From assembly GCA_023475225.1 (NCBI GenBank), contig JAMCVK010000045.1:1-64000 (forward strand): DNA of 64,000 nt. The letters are read 5' to 3'. Of this stretch, positions 35,905 through 45,347 are shown in pieces (the stretch's first letter is position 1; each line of letters begins with the position of its first letter). The notes beneath the pieces are model-generated. The model made no database searches, was not told where the DNA came from, and worked only from the letters and a program-made list of their open reading frames with translations. This stretch comes from Chloroflexota bacterium. Its GTDB lineage: Bacteria > Chloroflexota > UBA6077 > FW602-bin22 > JAMCVK01. A program made the translations under genes and the position numbers.

Positions 35905-36601
35905 CACCTCGACACGCCTGGCCAGTATAGCCCTATATCACGATGGGGTCCGTGCTGAATGTACCTGGTGGGTAGACCAGAGCTGCACCAGGCGGCTTTT
36001 ACCCCAAGTGCAGCAGATGCTCACTCAAGATGGATCGGCTTCGCTGCAATTATCGGGCTTAGCCGTGGCCATCGGTCCCGGCAGCTTTACTGGACTTCGG
36101 GCCGGCTTAAGCACAGCGAAGGGACTGGCCTTCGCTCTGTCCATCCCTATTGTTGGTGTGAGCACCCTGGAGAGTACCGCTTATCAATATGCCCAGCCCG
36201 GCTTGCTGATACGCCCACTCCTGGAGGCCGGAAGAGGAGAGGTCTACACGGCCTTATACAAGGCAGAAGGGAATGACTGGAAACAGGTTGAGAAACCAGA
36301 GCTCACCATCCTCTCAACCGTCTACCAGCGGACTCAGCGGCCCACCCTCATTTGTGGAGAGATTTCTCTCCAATTGATTGGGGAGATAAAAGCACGTTTA
36401 GGGACACTAGCTATCATCCCAAGGGCCGCCGCCTTATTAAGACGAGCCGGCTACCTGGCCGAATTGGGTTGGAAACGCATACAGGACAACCAGATAGACG
36501 ATCCTGCCACCCTTGAGCCCCTTTACTTGCGGCAGCCAGCAGTGACACGGCCAAAGGGTCCAGTGATGGACAGGGACACGGTGGAGAAATCCAGGGGTTA
36601 G
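35888..36601 (+). CDS. tsaB: tRNA threonylcarbamoyladenosine biosynthesis protein TsaB
   Basis: 237 residues. An inactive ASKHA-fold partner of TsaD. LLAIDTSTRLASIALYHDG at the N-terminus and GPGSFTGLRAGLSTAKGLAFA near 62 are diagnostic. It sits between tsaE and rimI, as in many bacteria. Confidence 0.94.
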   Translation: MLLAIDTSTRLASIALYHDGVRAECTWWVDQSCTRRLLPQVQQMLTQDGSASLQLSGLAVAIGPGSFTGLRAGLSTAKGLAFALSIPIVGVSTLESTAYQYAQPGLLIRPLLEAGRGEVYTALYKAEGNDWKQVEKPELTILSTVYQRTQRPTLICGEISLQLIGEIKARLGTLAIIPRAAALLRRAGYLAELGWKRIQDNQIDDPATLEPLYLRQPAVTRPKGPVMDRDTVEKSRG

Positions 36602-36605
36602 ACCG

Positions 36606-37310
36606 ATGCGCATTGTTATCCGGACTATGGAATTAGGCGACGTACCAGAAATCGGGCAAATCGAAAAACAGACGTTTAGCTCTCCCTGGCCAGCACACGC
36701 CTATGGACGCGAATTGAGGGAGAACCGCCTTGCCCACTATATCGTGGCCAAACGACTCGATATAGAACCCAGTGAAACGCCGGAGGAATCGACACCCCCA
36801 TCCCCTCAATCGACAGGCATAGCCTCATCCCTAAAGCAAGCCGTTCGTCGTTTTTTGCAACTACAAGAGTTTGGGCCACCTGCCGCAGGCCCTGAACCCA
36901 CCATCGTCGGTTATGCTGGATTCTGGCTCATGGTTGACGAGGCCCATGTTACGACCATAGCTGTTAGGCCAGAGCTAAAGCGGCGAGGAGTAGGCGAGCT
37001 GCTGTTCGTTAGTCTGATTGACCTGGCTATAGCAGAAGGCGCCAAAAGATTGACCCTTGAAGTCAGAATATCAAACACTGCTGCTCAACAACTGTACAAG
37101 AAATATGGACTGACTGAAGAGGGCCTACGCCGTCATTATTACACCGATAATGGAGAGGATGCCCTAATTATGACCAGTCCACCGTTCGATTCGCCCACCT
37201 TCCAGGACAGGATCGCCGTTTTGAAGAGAGAGCTCAACCAGAAATTGGCCTCTCTCGGTGAAACCACCTGGGCAGAGTGGGGACAGAAACGTAGTATGGT
37301 AGGCAAATGA
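36606..37310 (+). CDS. rimI: Ribosomal-protein-alanine N-acetyltransferase RimI, with an insertion
   Basis: 234 residues, much longer than E. coli RimI (148). GNAT motifs are intact: IRTMELGDVPEIGQIEKQTF at the start, AHVTTIAVRPELKRRGVGEL near 115 (acetyl-CoA loop) and NTAAQQLYKKYGLTEEG near 157. A Pro/Ser-rich insertion of about 45 residues (roughly 56-100) splits the fold between strands 2 and 3, and there is a 40-residue C-terminal extension. Its overlap with polA (ATGA) shows coupling. Confidence 0.88.
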   Translation: MRIVIRTMELGDVPEIGQIEKQTFSSPWPAHAYGRELRENRLAHYIVAKRLDIEPSETPEESTPPSPQSTGIASSLKQAVRRFLQLQEFGPPAAGPEPTIVGYAGFWLMVDEAHVTTIAVRPELKRRGVGELLFVSLIDLAIAEGAKRLTLEVRISNTAAQQLYKKYGLTEEGLRRHYYTDNGEDALIMTSPPFDSPTFQDRIAVLKRELNQKLASLGETTWAEWGQKRSMVGK

Positions 37311-40195
37311 AAGAAACACTAGTCCTGGTTGATGGAAACGCCCTTTTTCACCGTGCTTTCCACGCCTTACCTCCTCTTACAACCAGCAAGGGCGAACTGG
37401 TCAACGCTATTTACGGCTTCGCCTCCATGCTTCTTAAAGTTATGGCGGAACTGAAGCCAGCATATGTGGCCGTCGCCTTTGATAAAGCCGCTCCAACGTT
37501 TCGTCATCGCCAGTTCGAGGGTTACAAGGCACAGCGTCCCCCAGCTCCAGAAGGACTCTTCGACCAATTTGATCGTGTTCACCAGCTGGTATCTCTACTT
37601 AACATCCCTATGTTCGAGGTGGAAGGGTATGAGGCAGATGACGTCTTAGGTACCCTGGCTAGACAAGCGAGCCAACAGGATATAGATACAGTAATCGTCA
37701 CCGGCGATACCGACGCCCTACAGTTAGTTGGGCCTAAAATCCGGGTATTAACATCGAAAAGGGCTTTCTCCGATATCGCCTTGTATGATGAGGAGGCCGT
37801 ACACCAGAAATATGGATTAAAACCCCAACAATTGCCCGATTTTAAGTCTCTCAAGGGCGATCCTTCGGACAACATCCCTGGAGTACCAGGCGTCGGTGAA
37901 AAGACAGCGGCCAAGCTGCTGAACCAATTTGGCGATCTTGATGGTATCTATGCTCACCTCGATCAAATCGAGCCAAAACTCCGCGCCAGACTCGAAGAGC
38001 ATAAGGAGCTAGCGTATATCAGCAAGCAACTGGCCTTAATCGTCACCACAATTCCCATTCAACTTGACCTCTCCACCTGCCGCAGAGGTAAGTATGATCG
38101 AGCCCAAGCGATGAAGTTCCTGCGCGAACTGGAGTTTCGCACCCTGGCCTCAAAGCTACCCACTGAACCAGAGGACGAAGAGATGACCAAAGCCACTACT
38201 ACCACTCCCTTAAGAGAAGGGGTCAAGGACTCATCCGTTGTACAGCTCACCCTTTTTGATGAGCTGGTTGATGAGCGATTTGAAGCAAGGGTAAAGCCGT
38301 TAATTTCACCCTTCGCCCTTAGCCCATTAGCCGTCAAACAGCCTGTAGAACAGGGTAAATATCAAGTCATCAATAGCTCAGAATTACTCCAAAACCTGAT
38401 CGGCCGCTTAACGAATTCGATTGGCTTGGCCATTGACCTGGAAACAAGCGCTAAGGATGCTATGCGGGCAGACATCGTGGGAATCGCTATCGCCCTTGAG
38501 CCGGGGGGCGCTTACTATATTCCGGTAGGACACCGTCCCAGCCTAGAAACCTATAAGGAGCAACCAGCCCAGCTACCAATAGAGTTAGTTCTCAGGAAAT
38601 TGCGCCCCATCCTTGAGGATCCTTCCATAGCTAAATATGCCCATAATGGAAAGTACGATTTAATCGTGCTTTCCCACCATGGCCTAGAGATACAGGGATT
38701 AGCGTTCGATACGATGGTCGCCGCTTACCTTCTAGATCCCTCGCGACGAACCCTCAATCTTAAGGATCTAGCCTGGGGGAAATTAGAACTGGAGATGACT
38801 CCCATCAGGGCGATCATCGGCGGGGGGAAGACCCAGATTTCTATGGCCGATGTCCCACTGGAGATCGCAGCCTCATACGCTTGCGCTGACGCCGCTGTGA
38901 CCTACCGCTTGACGCAGACCTTAGCCCCAGAGCTGCGCGAGGCCGACCTGTGGGAGTTGTTTGCCACGGTAGAGATACCACTCGTGCCGGTCTTAGCCAG
39001 GATGGAACAGCACGGCGTGGCTATCGACATCCCCTTCCTCAAACAGATCTCACGAGAGCTCCACGATAAGCTCGCTGAGCTGGAGATGAGGATCTACCAG
39101 GAAGCCGGTCACCGCTTTAATATCAACAGCACTCAACAGCTGGGAAGCGTCCTTTACGAGGAGTTGAAATTACCGGCGACACGTCGTACGAAAACGGGCT
39201 ATAGCACCCACGCTGATGCTCTTAAGGAGCTGCAGAATGTCCATCCCATCATCGATCTCATCATCGAATATAGAGAAATGATGAAGATGAAATCCACTTA
39301 TGTTGATGCCCTGCCGCTTCTTATTCATCCCAGGACAGGGCGCCTCCACACTTCATTTAATCAAACGGCTACAACGACGGGACGGCTCAGCTCCAGCGAT
39401 CCCAACTTGCAAAATATCCCTATTCGGACGGAAGTGGGCCGACGGGTTCGACGCGCCTTCATCGCCGACAAGCCGAATCACGTTCTGCTCTCCGCAGACT
39501 ACTCCCAGATCGAGTTGCGTATCCTCGCCCACATATGTCAGGACCAGCGCCTATTGGCTGCCTTCGCCGCAAAAGAGGATATTCACGCCGCCACTGCTGC
39601 GGAGATCTTCGACGTTCCCCTGGAGAGGGTTACTCCGGAGATGCGTCGATTGGCTAAGATCGTTAACTTTGGCATTATCTATGGCATTAGCGACTACGGG
39701 CTATCGGCCAGTGCTGGAATCCCCCGACCACAGGCCGCTCAGTATATAAGCAACTATATAGAGAAATATAATGGTGTGAGCCGCTATGTGGAGAGGACAA
39801 AGCGATGGGCGGAGGAGAAAGGATACGTCACCACGCTTCTTGGCCGCCGTCGCTACCTGCCAGAGATCAGGGCTGCGCATCGAGGTATAAAGATGGCCGC
39901 CGAACGTGAGGCGATCAACATGCCCATACAGGGCACTGCTGCTGATATCATCAAAATAGCTATGATCAGACTGGATCAAACCATATCCCAACGCCGGCTA
40001 AAAAGCCGGATGATTCTCCAGGTTCATGATGAGCTCCTCTTTGAGATCCCTCTTGAGGAGTTAGATGAGATGAAACATACCGTCAAAAGCATGATGGAGA
40101 ATGCCTTACCCCTCTCCGTACCCGTGGAGGTTGAACTTAAAGTTGGTCCTAATTGGGACGAGATGGGTAGAATAGACATGATGGACGATGCCTGA
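37307..40195 (+). CDS. polA: DNA polymerase I
   Basis: 962 residues with three domains. A 5'-3' flap exonuclease (residues 1-290; VAFDKAAPTFRHRQFEGYKA, GYEADDVLGTLA, VTGDTDALQL). A 3'-5' proofreading exonuclease (about 360-560) with intact acidic residues in AIDLETS, YAHNGKYDL and YACADAAVTY. A family A polymerase (570-962) with motif A SADYSQIELRILAH, the O-helix RRLAKIVNFGIIYG and motif C LQVHDELLFE. It fills gaps and removes RNA primers. It overlaps mutM by 8 bases. Confidence 0.97.
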   Translation: MKETLVLVDGNALFHRAFHALPPLTTSKGELVNAIYGFASMLLKVMAELKPAYVAVAFDKAAPTFRHRQFEGYKAQRPPAPEGLFDQFDRVHQLVSLLNIPMFEVEGYEADDVLGTLARQASQQDIDTVIVTGDTDALQLVGPKIRVLTSKRAFSDIALYDEEAVHQKYGLKPQQLPDFKSLKGDPSDNIPGVPGVGEKTAAKLLNQFGDLDGIYAHLDQIEPKLRARLEEHKELAYISKQLALIVTTIPIQLDLSTCRRGKYDRAQAMKFLRELEFRTLASKLPTEPEDEEMTKATTTTPLREGVKDSSVVQLTLFDELVDERFEARVKPLISPFALSPLAVKQPVEQGKYQVINSSELLQNLIGRLTNSIGLAIDLETSAKDAMRADIVGIAIALEPGGAYYIPVGHRPSLETYKEQPAQLPIELVLRKLRPILEDPSIAKYAHNGKYDLIVLSHHGLEIQGLAFDTMVAAYLLDPSRRTLNLKDLAWGKLELEMTPIRAIIGGGKTQISMADVPLEIAASYACADAAVTYRLTQTLAPELREADLWELFATVEIPLVPVLARMEQHGVAIDIPFLKQISRELHDKLAELEMRIYQEAGHRFNINSTQQLGSVLYEELKLPATRRTKTGYSTHADALKELQNVHPIIDLIIEYREMMKMKSTYVDALPLLIHPRTGRLHTSFNQTATTTGRLSSSDPNLQNIPIRTEVGRRVRRAFIADKPNHVLLSADYSQIELRILAHICQDQRLLAAFAAKEDIHAATAAEIFDVPLERVTPEMRRLAKIVNFGIIYGISDYGLSASAGIPRPQAAQYISNYIEKYNGVSRYVERTKRWAEEKGYVTTLLGRRRYLPEIRAAHRGIKMAAEREAINMPIQGTAADIIKIAMIRLDQTISQRRLKSRMILQVHDELLFEIPLEELDEMKHTVKSMMENALPLSVPVEVELKVGPNWDEMGRIDMMDDA

Positions 40196-41054
40196 ACTTC
40201 CCGAAGTCGAAACCATTACTCGAGACCTAGCTCAAAAATTGAACGGTCAACGAATCACCTCCGTTACCATATGCTGGCCTGGCTCCATCGCCATCCCCAC
40301 TGTAGATGAGTTCCAACACCAGATAACCAATCCGAAAATCGGCGGCCTCAGACGGCGGGGCAAGTTCATCATCTTTGATTTATCCGATGGAGATTACCTG
40401 CTCGTTCATCTCAGGATGACTGGACGATTGTTATTGCGATCCCAACAGGACCCGGTGGAGGAACATACTCGCCTCATTCTTCATCTCGACGACGGCCAGG
40501 AACTGCGCTTTGTTGACTTACGCAAGTTTGGTCGCCTCTTCCTGGTGAGAGAAGCAGAATACCAGGGCATCCTCTCCGAACTGGGCCCTGAGCCATTGGA
40601 AAATGGGTTCACCCTTGACGCCTTCAATCAACGTTTAAGGACGCATCCAGGTAGGATCAAGCCCCTTCTCCTGGATCAGCGATTCATCGCCGGGTTAGGT
40701 AATATCTACGCCGATGAAGCGCTGTTTCTGGCTCGAATTCACCCCCTACGACGTGCTGCGACGCTGACTGAGGCGGAGATAGCACAGCTGTATCAAGCGA
40801 TTCGCACCGTGTTACGAAGCGGTATCGAGGATCGAGGCACTACCTTTAGCGCCTATCGCGACGCCTCCGGACAGCCAGGGGCTCATCAGTTCAACCTATA
40901 TGTTTATCGCCGCTTAGCGCAACCATGTCACCATTGCCAAACCCCCATCCAACGCCTCAAGATCGGCGGACGCAACGCCCACTTTTGCCCCCAATGCCAG
41001 CCATATCACAGTGAATCTCCTCTTAGGGACGATCGGGCCACAAACCTGCCTTAA
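40188..41054 (+). CDS. mutM: Formamidopyrimidine-DNA glycosylase
   Basis: 288 residues. Removes 8-oxoguanine and FapyG, with lyase activity. The catalytic N-terminal proline and Glu are in PELPEVETI, Lys in RRRGKFIIF, the helix-two-turn-helix in FIAGLGNIYADEALF, and the C-terminal zinc finger in PCHHCQTPIQ ... HFCPQCQ. Its coupling to polA places both repair enzymes on one transcript. Confidence 0.96.
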   Translation: MPELPEVETITRDLAQKLNGQRITSVTICWPGSIAIPTVDEFQHQITNPKIGGLRRRGKFIIFDLSDGDYLLVHLRMTGRLLLRSQQDPVEEHTRLILHLDDGQELRFVDLRKFGRLFLVREAEYQGILSELGPEPLENGFTLDAFNQRLRTHPGRIKPLLLDQRFIAGLGNIYADEALFLARIHPLRRAATLTEAEIAQLYQAIRTVLRSGIEDRGTTFSAYRDASGQPGAHQFNLYVYRRLAQPCHHCQTPIQRLKIGGRNAHFCPQCQPYHSESPLRDDRATNLP

Positions 41055-41112
41055 ATCATCTTGAGGGAATGTGCCAGTCGGTCATTTTTTGTGATCGAGC
41101 ATTGGCGCAGAC

Positions 41113-42378
41113 TTAGAGTAAACGCTGGAGGCGTTGTTCTATATGGGGGCCAAATGGCCCAACCACAGCTAATCTGAATTCTTGCTCGTCAAAGATTCGA
41201 TGGGCGACACGCTGGATATCAGTAGTCGTCGTAGAGTCAATAATGCCTATAACATCGTTCAGCGTTAAGATACGCCCAAGAAGGATCTCTTGAGATCCAA
41301 TCCAGGCCGCCAGACTGCGGGTATCTTCCATTCCTAGTAACATACGGCCTTTCCAGAACTCCTTGGCCGTGCGCAATTCTTCCTCCGCTACACCATCCCG
41401 AGCAATCTTCTTGATCTCTGTCATGATCGCCTCAACAGCCGCTTCTATGCGCTTCGGGTCAACTCCGGCATAGACGCCTACACAGCCCGCGTCTCGATAA
41501 TGGTGAACATAGGAGTGGACGTCGTAGGCCAATCCACGCTTCTCCCGAATCTCCTGGAACAAGCGTGAGCTCATTCCCTCTCCTAACAAAACGTTCAAGA
41601 GACCTAAAGTGAAACGATCGGGATGAGCATAGGACAGGCCTCGCGTTCCAAGACAAAGATGAGCCTGCTCCGTCCTTTTCGATTGGGCATGAACCAGCGG
41701 ACCTCTCATCTCAAGGAGCACGGGAGAACACGATGGATTAGGCCCGGGTTCCCAATCACTGAGGAGGCTGGCTACTCTATCAACCACCTCTTGGTGGTCT
41801 ATAGCCCCAACGATGCTAACTACGGCTGAGCTAGGGCTGTAATGCTGCTCCATATATGTAAGGAGAGTCTCCCGTGTCAGAGTAGCCACCGTTTGCTTAG
41901 TACCAGCTATATTGCGTCCCAGAGGCTGATCTCCCCAGAGAATTTCATCGAAAAGGATATCCACCCATTCGTAAGGCGTATCAAAAAGCATATTTAGCTC
42001 TTCTGTAATGACCCTTCGTTCCTTTTCTATCTCTAGCGGATCAAAACGAGAATGGCGAATAATATCGGCCAGCACATCTAAGGCCAAGGGCAAATGAGAG
42101 CGCACCACCTTGGCCCAATAGACTGTCAGCTCCTTTCCGGCTTCAGCATTCAATAATCCTCCCACACTTTCGATAGCCCCGGAAACATCCTTAGGGGTTG
42201 GCCTCCGTTCTGTACCCTTGAAGAGCATATGCTCAACGAAGTGTGAGATGCCGCTCGACTCCTTAAGCTCATTGCGAGAGCCAACGTTGATAAAAAGGAG
42301 CACGCTTACCGAATGTGCATGTGGTATCTCATCTGTAATTATGCGCAGGCCATTAATAAGAATACTTTTCTGGTACAA
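41113..42378 (-). CDS. M16-family zinc metallopeptidase
   Basis: 421 residues, single-chain M16B type. The inverted zinc motif HFVEHMLFKG near 47 (HxxEH) and the downstream Glu in the NAEAGKELT region near 77 are present. The C-terminal half is the non-catalytic M16 domain (GLLNVLLGEGMSSRLFQEIREK broken across 265-286). No signal peptide is visible, so it is probably cytoplasmic and degrades peptides. Confidence 0.92.
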   Translation of the reverse strand: MYQKSILINGLRIITDEIPHAHSVSVLLFINVGSRNELKESSGISHFVEHMLFKGTERRPTPKDVSGAIESVGGLLNAEAGKELTVYWAKVVRSHLPLALDVLADIIRHSRFDPLEIEKERRVITEELNMLFDTPYEWVDILFDEILWGDQPLGRNIAGTKQTVATLTRETLLTYMEQHYSPSSAVVSIVGAIDHQEVVDRVASLLSDWEPGPNPSCSPVLLEMRGPLVHAQSKRTEQAHLCLGTRGLSYAHPDRFTLGLLNVLLGEGMSSRLFQEIREKRGLAYDVHSYVHHYRDAGCVGVYAGVDPKRIEAAVEAIMTEIKKIARDGVAEEELRTAKEFWKGRMLLGMEDTRSLAAWIGSQEILLGRILTLNDVIGIIDSTTTTDIQRVAHRIFDEQEFRLAVVGPFGPHIEQRLQRLL

Positions 42379-42432
42379 CTGGTCTCATCCCTCCATCTTC
42401 ATTCCTCTTAGGACAAAGCCCACTAGGGCAGC

Positions 42433-42460
42433 ATTATATTCGATTTCCCAGAAGTGTCAA
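42433..42460 (-). promoter_or_regulatory. Promoter of the M16 peptidase
   Basis: Minus strand TTGACA (42460-42455), 16 bases, TATAAT (42438-42433). Confidence 0.65.
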
Positions 42461-42476
42461 CTTCTCGTGAAAACAC

Positions 42477-42505
42477 TTGTATTTCGCTATTTCCTGTTGT
42501 ATACT
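42477..42505 (+). promoter_or_regulatory. Promoter of the 98-residue zinc-ribbon gene
   Basis: TTGTAT, 17 bases, TATACT, divergent from the M16 promoter. The leader of about 135 bases has no recognised element. Confidence 0.5.
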
Positions 42506-42647
42506 ACCGCCCGGTGGTACACGTTTCGGTCCATGTGGTCACTTGCGCAAGATACATACACGGTTACGCGAATGCTCTACGGTAGTACAACGAATGGCGC
42601 TGGGCCCGACCAAACAGTGACCCAATAATACATAAGGAGGTCAAAAG

Positions 42648-42944
42648 GTGGAGTTCAAGGACAAGACCCTAACTTGCCGGGAGTGTGGCGTTACCTTCGT
42701 CTTCACATCCGGCGAGCAGGAGTTCTACCAGCAGAAGGGACTCTTGAATGAGCCTCAACGTTGTCCGGCCTGTAGAGCCTCTAGGCGACGTGAACGCTCA
42801 GGTTCCGCCTCGCGCGTGATGCATTCTGTCATCTGCGCCGAGTGTGGCACCTCAACGACAGTACCCTTCATCCCTAGGAACGATCGGCCAGTCTACTGCA
42901 GCGCCTGCTATGACAAGATTCGCGCCTCATCCAGCGGCAGCTGA
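42648..42944 (+). CDS. Small zinc-ribbon protein
   Basis: 98 residues with GTG start behind AAGGAGG. Three pairs of CxxC-type motifs are seen: LTCRECGVTF, RCPACRASRR, VICAECGTST and YCSACYDK. The first half matches the probable zinc-ribbon family found in SSB-like or regulator small proteins (zf-trcl type). The middle is Arg/Ser-rich, suggesting nucleic-acid contact. Function unknown. Confidence 0.85.
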   Translation: MEFKDKTLTCRECGVTFVFTSGEQEFYQQKGLLNEPQRCPACRASRRRERSGSASRVMHSVICAECGTSTTVPFIPRNDRPVYCSACYDKIRASSSGS

Positions 42945-43021
42945 GCGGACGGCTCGAAAGACTAGGGAAACCACTAAGACAGGGGGCAGCGCCAAGAGAC
43001 AAAGACTGTAGACACTCAGAT

Positions 43022-43051
43022 AGGAACTGGGGGATAGCATCCCCAGTTCCT
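43022..43051 (+). terminator. Terminator-like hairpin
   Basis: AGGAACTGGGG/CCCCAGTTCCT with an 8-base loop, followed by CTTCATTTCT. It ends the zinc-ribbon transcript. Confidence 0.6.
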
Positions 43052-43211
43052 CTTCATTTCTAATCTAACATCTCTATAGACCGTCTCTCTGAGCAAGAGC
43101 ACACACAGTAGCATTATCCTTGCAGACGTGGTATTATTGAGTGCGGGTGGTCGCAGCCGTGGCCAGGCTTGCTGCGACACTGGAAATAAAAAATGTTAGG
43201 GAGGAAGGCCG

Positions 43212-43358
43212 ATGGAAGCCTACTGTGTCAAATGCCGAGCAACCAAGACGATCAAGGACCCCAAGCCCATAACCATGAAGACGGGTCGCCCGGCGACGGT
43301 AGGTACATGCCCCGACTGTGGGACAAAGGTATATAGGATCGGCGCAACTAAGAAATAG
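43212..43358 (+). CDS. 48-residue zinc-ribbon protein (DUF5679-like)
   Basis: An ATG behind GGGAGGAAGG opens a 48-codon frame with EAYCVKCRATKTI and VGTCPDCGTKVYRIG, two CxxC knuckles separated by a basic stretch. This matches the small DUF5679-type zinc-ribbon family common in Chloroflexota and Actinobacteria. A hairpin follows at 43384. Function unknown. Confidence 0.85.
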   Translation: MEAYCVKCRATKTIKDPKPITMKTGRPATVGTCPDCGTKVYRIGATKK

Positions 43359-43383
43359 CGTATCACAGCACCATTTAAGCAAT

Positions 43384-43405
43384 AGCCCTTACAAAATTAA
43401 GGGCT
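43384..43405. terminator. Hairpin between convergent genes
   Basis: AGCCCTTA/TAAGGGCT with a 6-base loop, followed by CGGTTATTT on the plus strand. Confidence 0.6.
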
Positions 43406-43408
43406 CGG

Positions 43409-43822
43409 TTATTTCCGAGTCCAGTAGTGGATTTTTGTCCGCAATTCCCGCCAAAACCGTTTCCACCAGCTGACCTGCTTAGGCCATTCGATTACTCTTC
43501 CGCGCCAGCGTTGCTCATAATGTGGCCGTTGCCAGATAAGCGTGGCGATTATAGCGGTCAAGAAAAGGAGCAGGCTGAACAGCCCGCTGTAGAAGGCAAG
43601 CGAAGGCGCCAAATGGCGCAAGATGTAACCAAGCAAAGCGAAACCAAAGCTACCTATCAGTAGCGAGGTTGGTGAGTTCTTCGCCTTTATCAGGGCCACC
43701 TGGGCACGACTAAGGAGACGCCGCAGCACCCTTCTTATCCGCTGCCGGCGCGGTTCCGCAGGCAAGAAATCCGGTATCTTACTAAGTATCTCTTCTATTT
43801 CACGCTCGTACCGCTTGCGCAT
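43409..43822 (-). CDS. Small membrane protein with two helices
   Basis: 137 residues. A basic cytoplasmic N-terminus (AEPRRQRIRRVLRRLLSRAQ) is followed by two membrane helices (about 52-70 and 75-96), then a Trp/Arg-rich tail (WWKRFWRELRTKIHYW). Not recognised; no enzyme motif. Confidence 0.7.
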   Translation of the reverse strand: MRKRYEREIEEILSKIPDFLPAEPRRQRIRRVLRRLLSRAQVALIKAKNSPTSLLIGSFGFALLGYILRHLAPSLAFYSGLFSLLLFLTAIIATLIWQRPHYEQRWRGRVIEWPKQVSWWKRFWRELRTKIHYWTRK

Positions 43823-43933
43823 ACCTCGCGCCTCACCCCAACGCTAGCGTACCCAGCCGGCGCGCGGCATATCTCACTAATGGCGATATATTTTTCCCGC
43901 TTCCTTACATCGAACACGCCAAGCGGCTAACCG

Positions 43934-45142
43934 TCAGACGCCCGCCGTCATCGCTATCCCCCGGGCTTCACAGTACACCTGATTAGCTGCTGCTACTCCT
44001 GCCCCAGCAGGAAGACCAAAGCCTTCGCTGGCTAATACCTGCTCCAAGGCACCTAGGAACAACAACACATTATTCTTGCTGGAGGAATAGCCCATAAGTC
44101 CAATGCGCCATATTTGCCCTTTTGTGGGGCCCAACCCACCCCCGATCTCGATCATGAACTCTGTAAGTAGCCGGCCACGCACTCTGGCATCATCTATGCC
44201 CTCGGGGACGCGCACAGTAGTTAATGTCCAGAGTCGGTGCCCCTCCTGGGCAAAGGGTTGTAATTCCATAGCCAGCAATCCAGCCAATAGGGCTTGCTGG
44301 TTCAGCTGATGCCTCTTAAAACGCGCCTCAAGCCCCTCCTCATATACGATGCGTAAGGCTTCCCGCAGAGCATAGTTCATCGAAATGGGAGCCGTATGAT
44401 GGTAGGTTCGCTCTGGACCCCAATACAGCTGCACAAGCGAGAGATCCAAGTACCAGTTAGCAACCTTATTCCTTCTATCCTTTAAGGCGCTTATAGCTCG
44501 TGGCCCAAACGTAATTGGCGCCAATCCTGGGGGGCAACCCAAACATTTCTGACTACCGCTGTAGCAAGCATCTAATCCCCACTCATCGGTCTTAAGAGGA
44601 CAACCACCAAGCGATGTGACGGCATCAACCAGTAAAAGGGCACCGTATCCATGGACAAGGCGACTAATCCCCTCCAAGGGCTGTAGGACTCCCGTAGAGG
44701 TCTCAGCATGAACCAAAGCAACCACCTTTACCTTGTTCGCTTTCAGAACCCGCTCCACATCATCCAGTTCGATGATCCGCCCCCAAGGTATATCGACTCG
44801 AATCAACTCGCCCCCATATCGCTCCACCATCTCACACATCCGCCCGCCGAAAAAGCCATTCACGAGGACTAATATCCCATCGCCTGGCTCAATCAGATTG
44901 GCGAGGGCCGCCTCCATACCAGCACTACCTGTTCCGGAGATGGGAAAGGTCAAATCATTTGACGTCTGAAAGACATACTGGAGCAGCTCTTTGGTATCGC
45001 TCATCACCTTTAGGAAATCTGGGTCTAGATGCCCAACAACCGGGGAAGACATTGCCCGTAGCACTCGAGGATGAGGATTGCTCGGGCCAGGCCCCAGTAA
45101 CACCCTGGGGGATGGATTCAGTTCTGCGTAGGTCTTCGTCAT
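43934..45142 (-). CDS. Class V aminotransferase (serine/alanine-glyoxylate type)
   Basis: 402 residues. A PLP enzyme of the alanine-glyoxylate / serine-pyruvate aminotransferase group: LLGPGPSNPHPRVL start, GTGSAGMEAALANL near 70, DAVTSLGG near 172, and the PLP lysine in CYSGSQKCLGCPPGLAP near 192. It moves amino groups between alanine or serine and glyoxylate; substrate preference is not resolvable here. It is divergent from the phosphorylase gene. Confidence 0.9.
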   Translation of the reverse strand: MTKTYAELNPSPRVLLGPGPSNPHPRVLRAMSSPVVGHLDPDFLKVMSDTKELLQYVFQTSNDLTFPISGTGSAGMEAALANLIEPGDGILVLVNGFFGGRMCEMVERYGGELIRVDIPWGRIIELDDVERVLKANKVKVVALVHAETSTGVLQPLEGISRLVHGYGALLLVDAVTSLGGCPLKTDEWGLDACYSGSQKCLGCPPGLAPITFGPRAISALKDRRNKVANWYLDLSLVQLYWGPERTYHHTAPISMNYALREALRIVYEEGLEARFKRHQLNQQALLAGLLAMELQPFAQEGHRLWTLTTVRVPEGIDDARVRGRLLTEFMIEIGGGLGPTKGQIWRIGLMGYSSSKNNVLLFLGALEQVLASEGFGLPAGAGVAAANQVYCEARGIAMTAGV

Positions 45143-45247
45143 CCTGTGCGCCTCCTGTATTCACCGAAGATTTATTGAAGGGCGTCCAATGGAGAGACAT
45201 GCCCTGAAGTGATCGAGAGAGCAGTAGAATCAGCGGCCGGATTTGCG

Positions 45248-45276
45248 TTGACATGTTGACCGACCAAGACTATAAT
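45248..45276 (+). promoter_or_regulatory. Consensus promoter of the phosphorylase-aldolase operon
   Basis: TTGACA, 17 bases, TATAAT, 72 bases before the chosen start of the phosphorylase gene. Confidence 0.8.
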
Positions 45277-45347
45277 CCAGACACGTGCATTCTAGCATAC
45301 AGCCCGACAGGTTGGCAATACGGACGAAGTCTACGAGGAGTAAGTTG

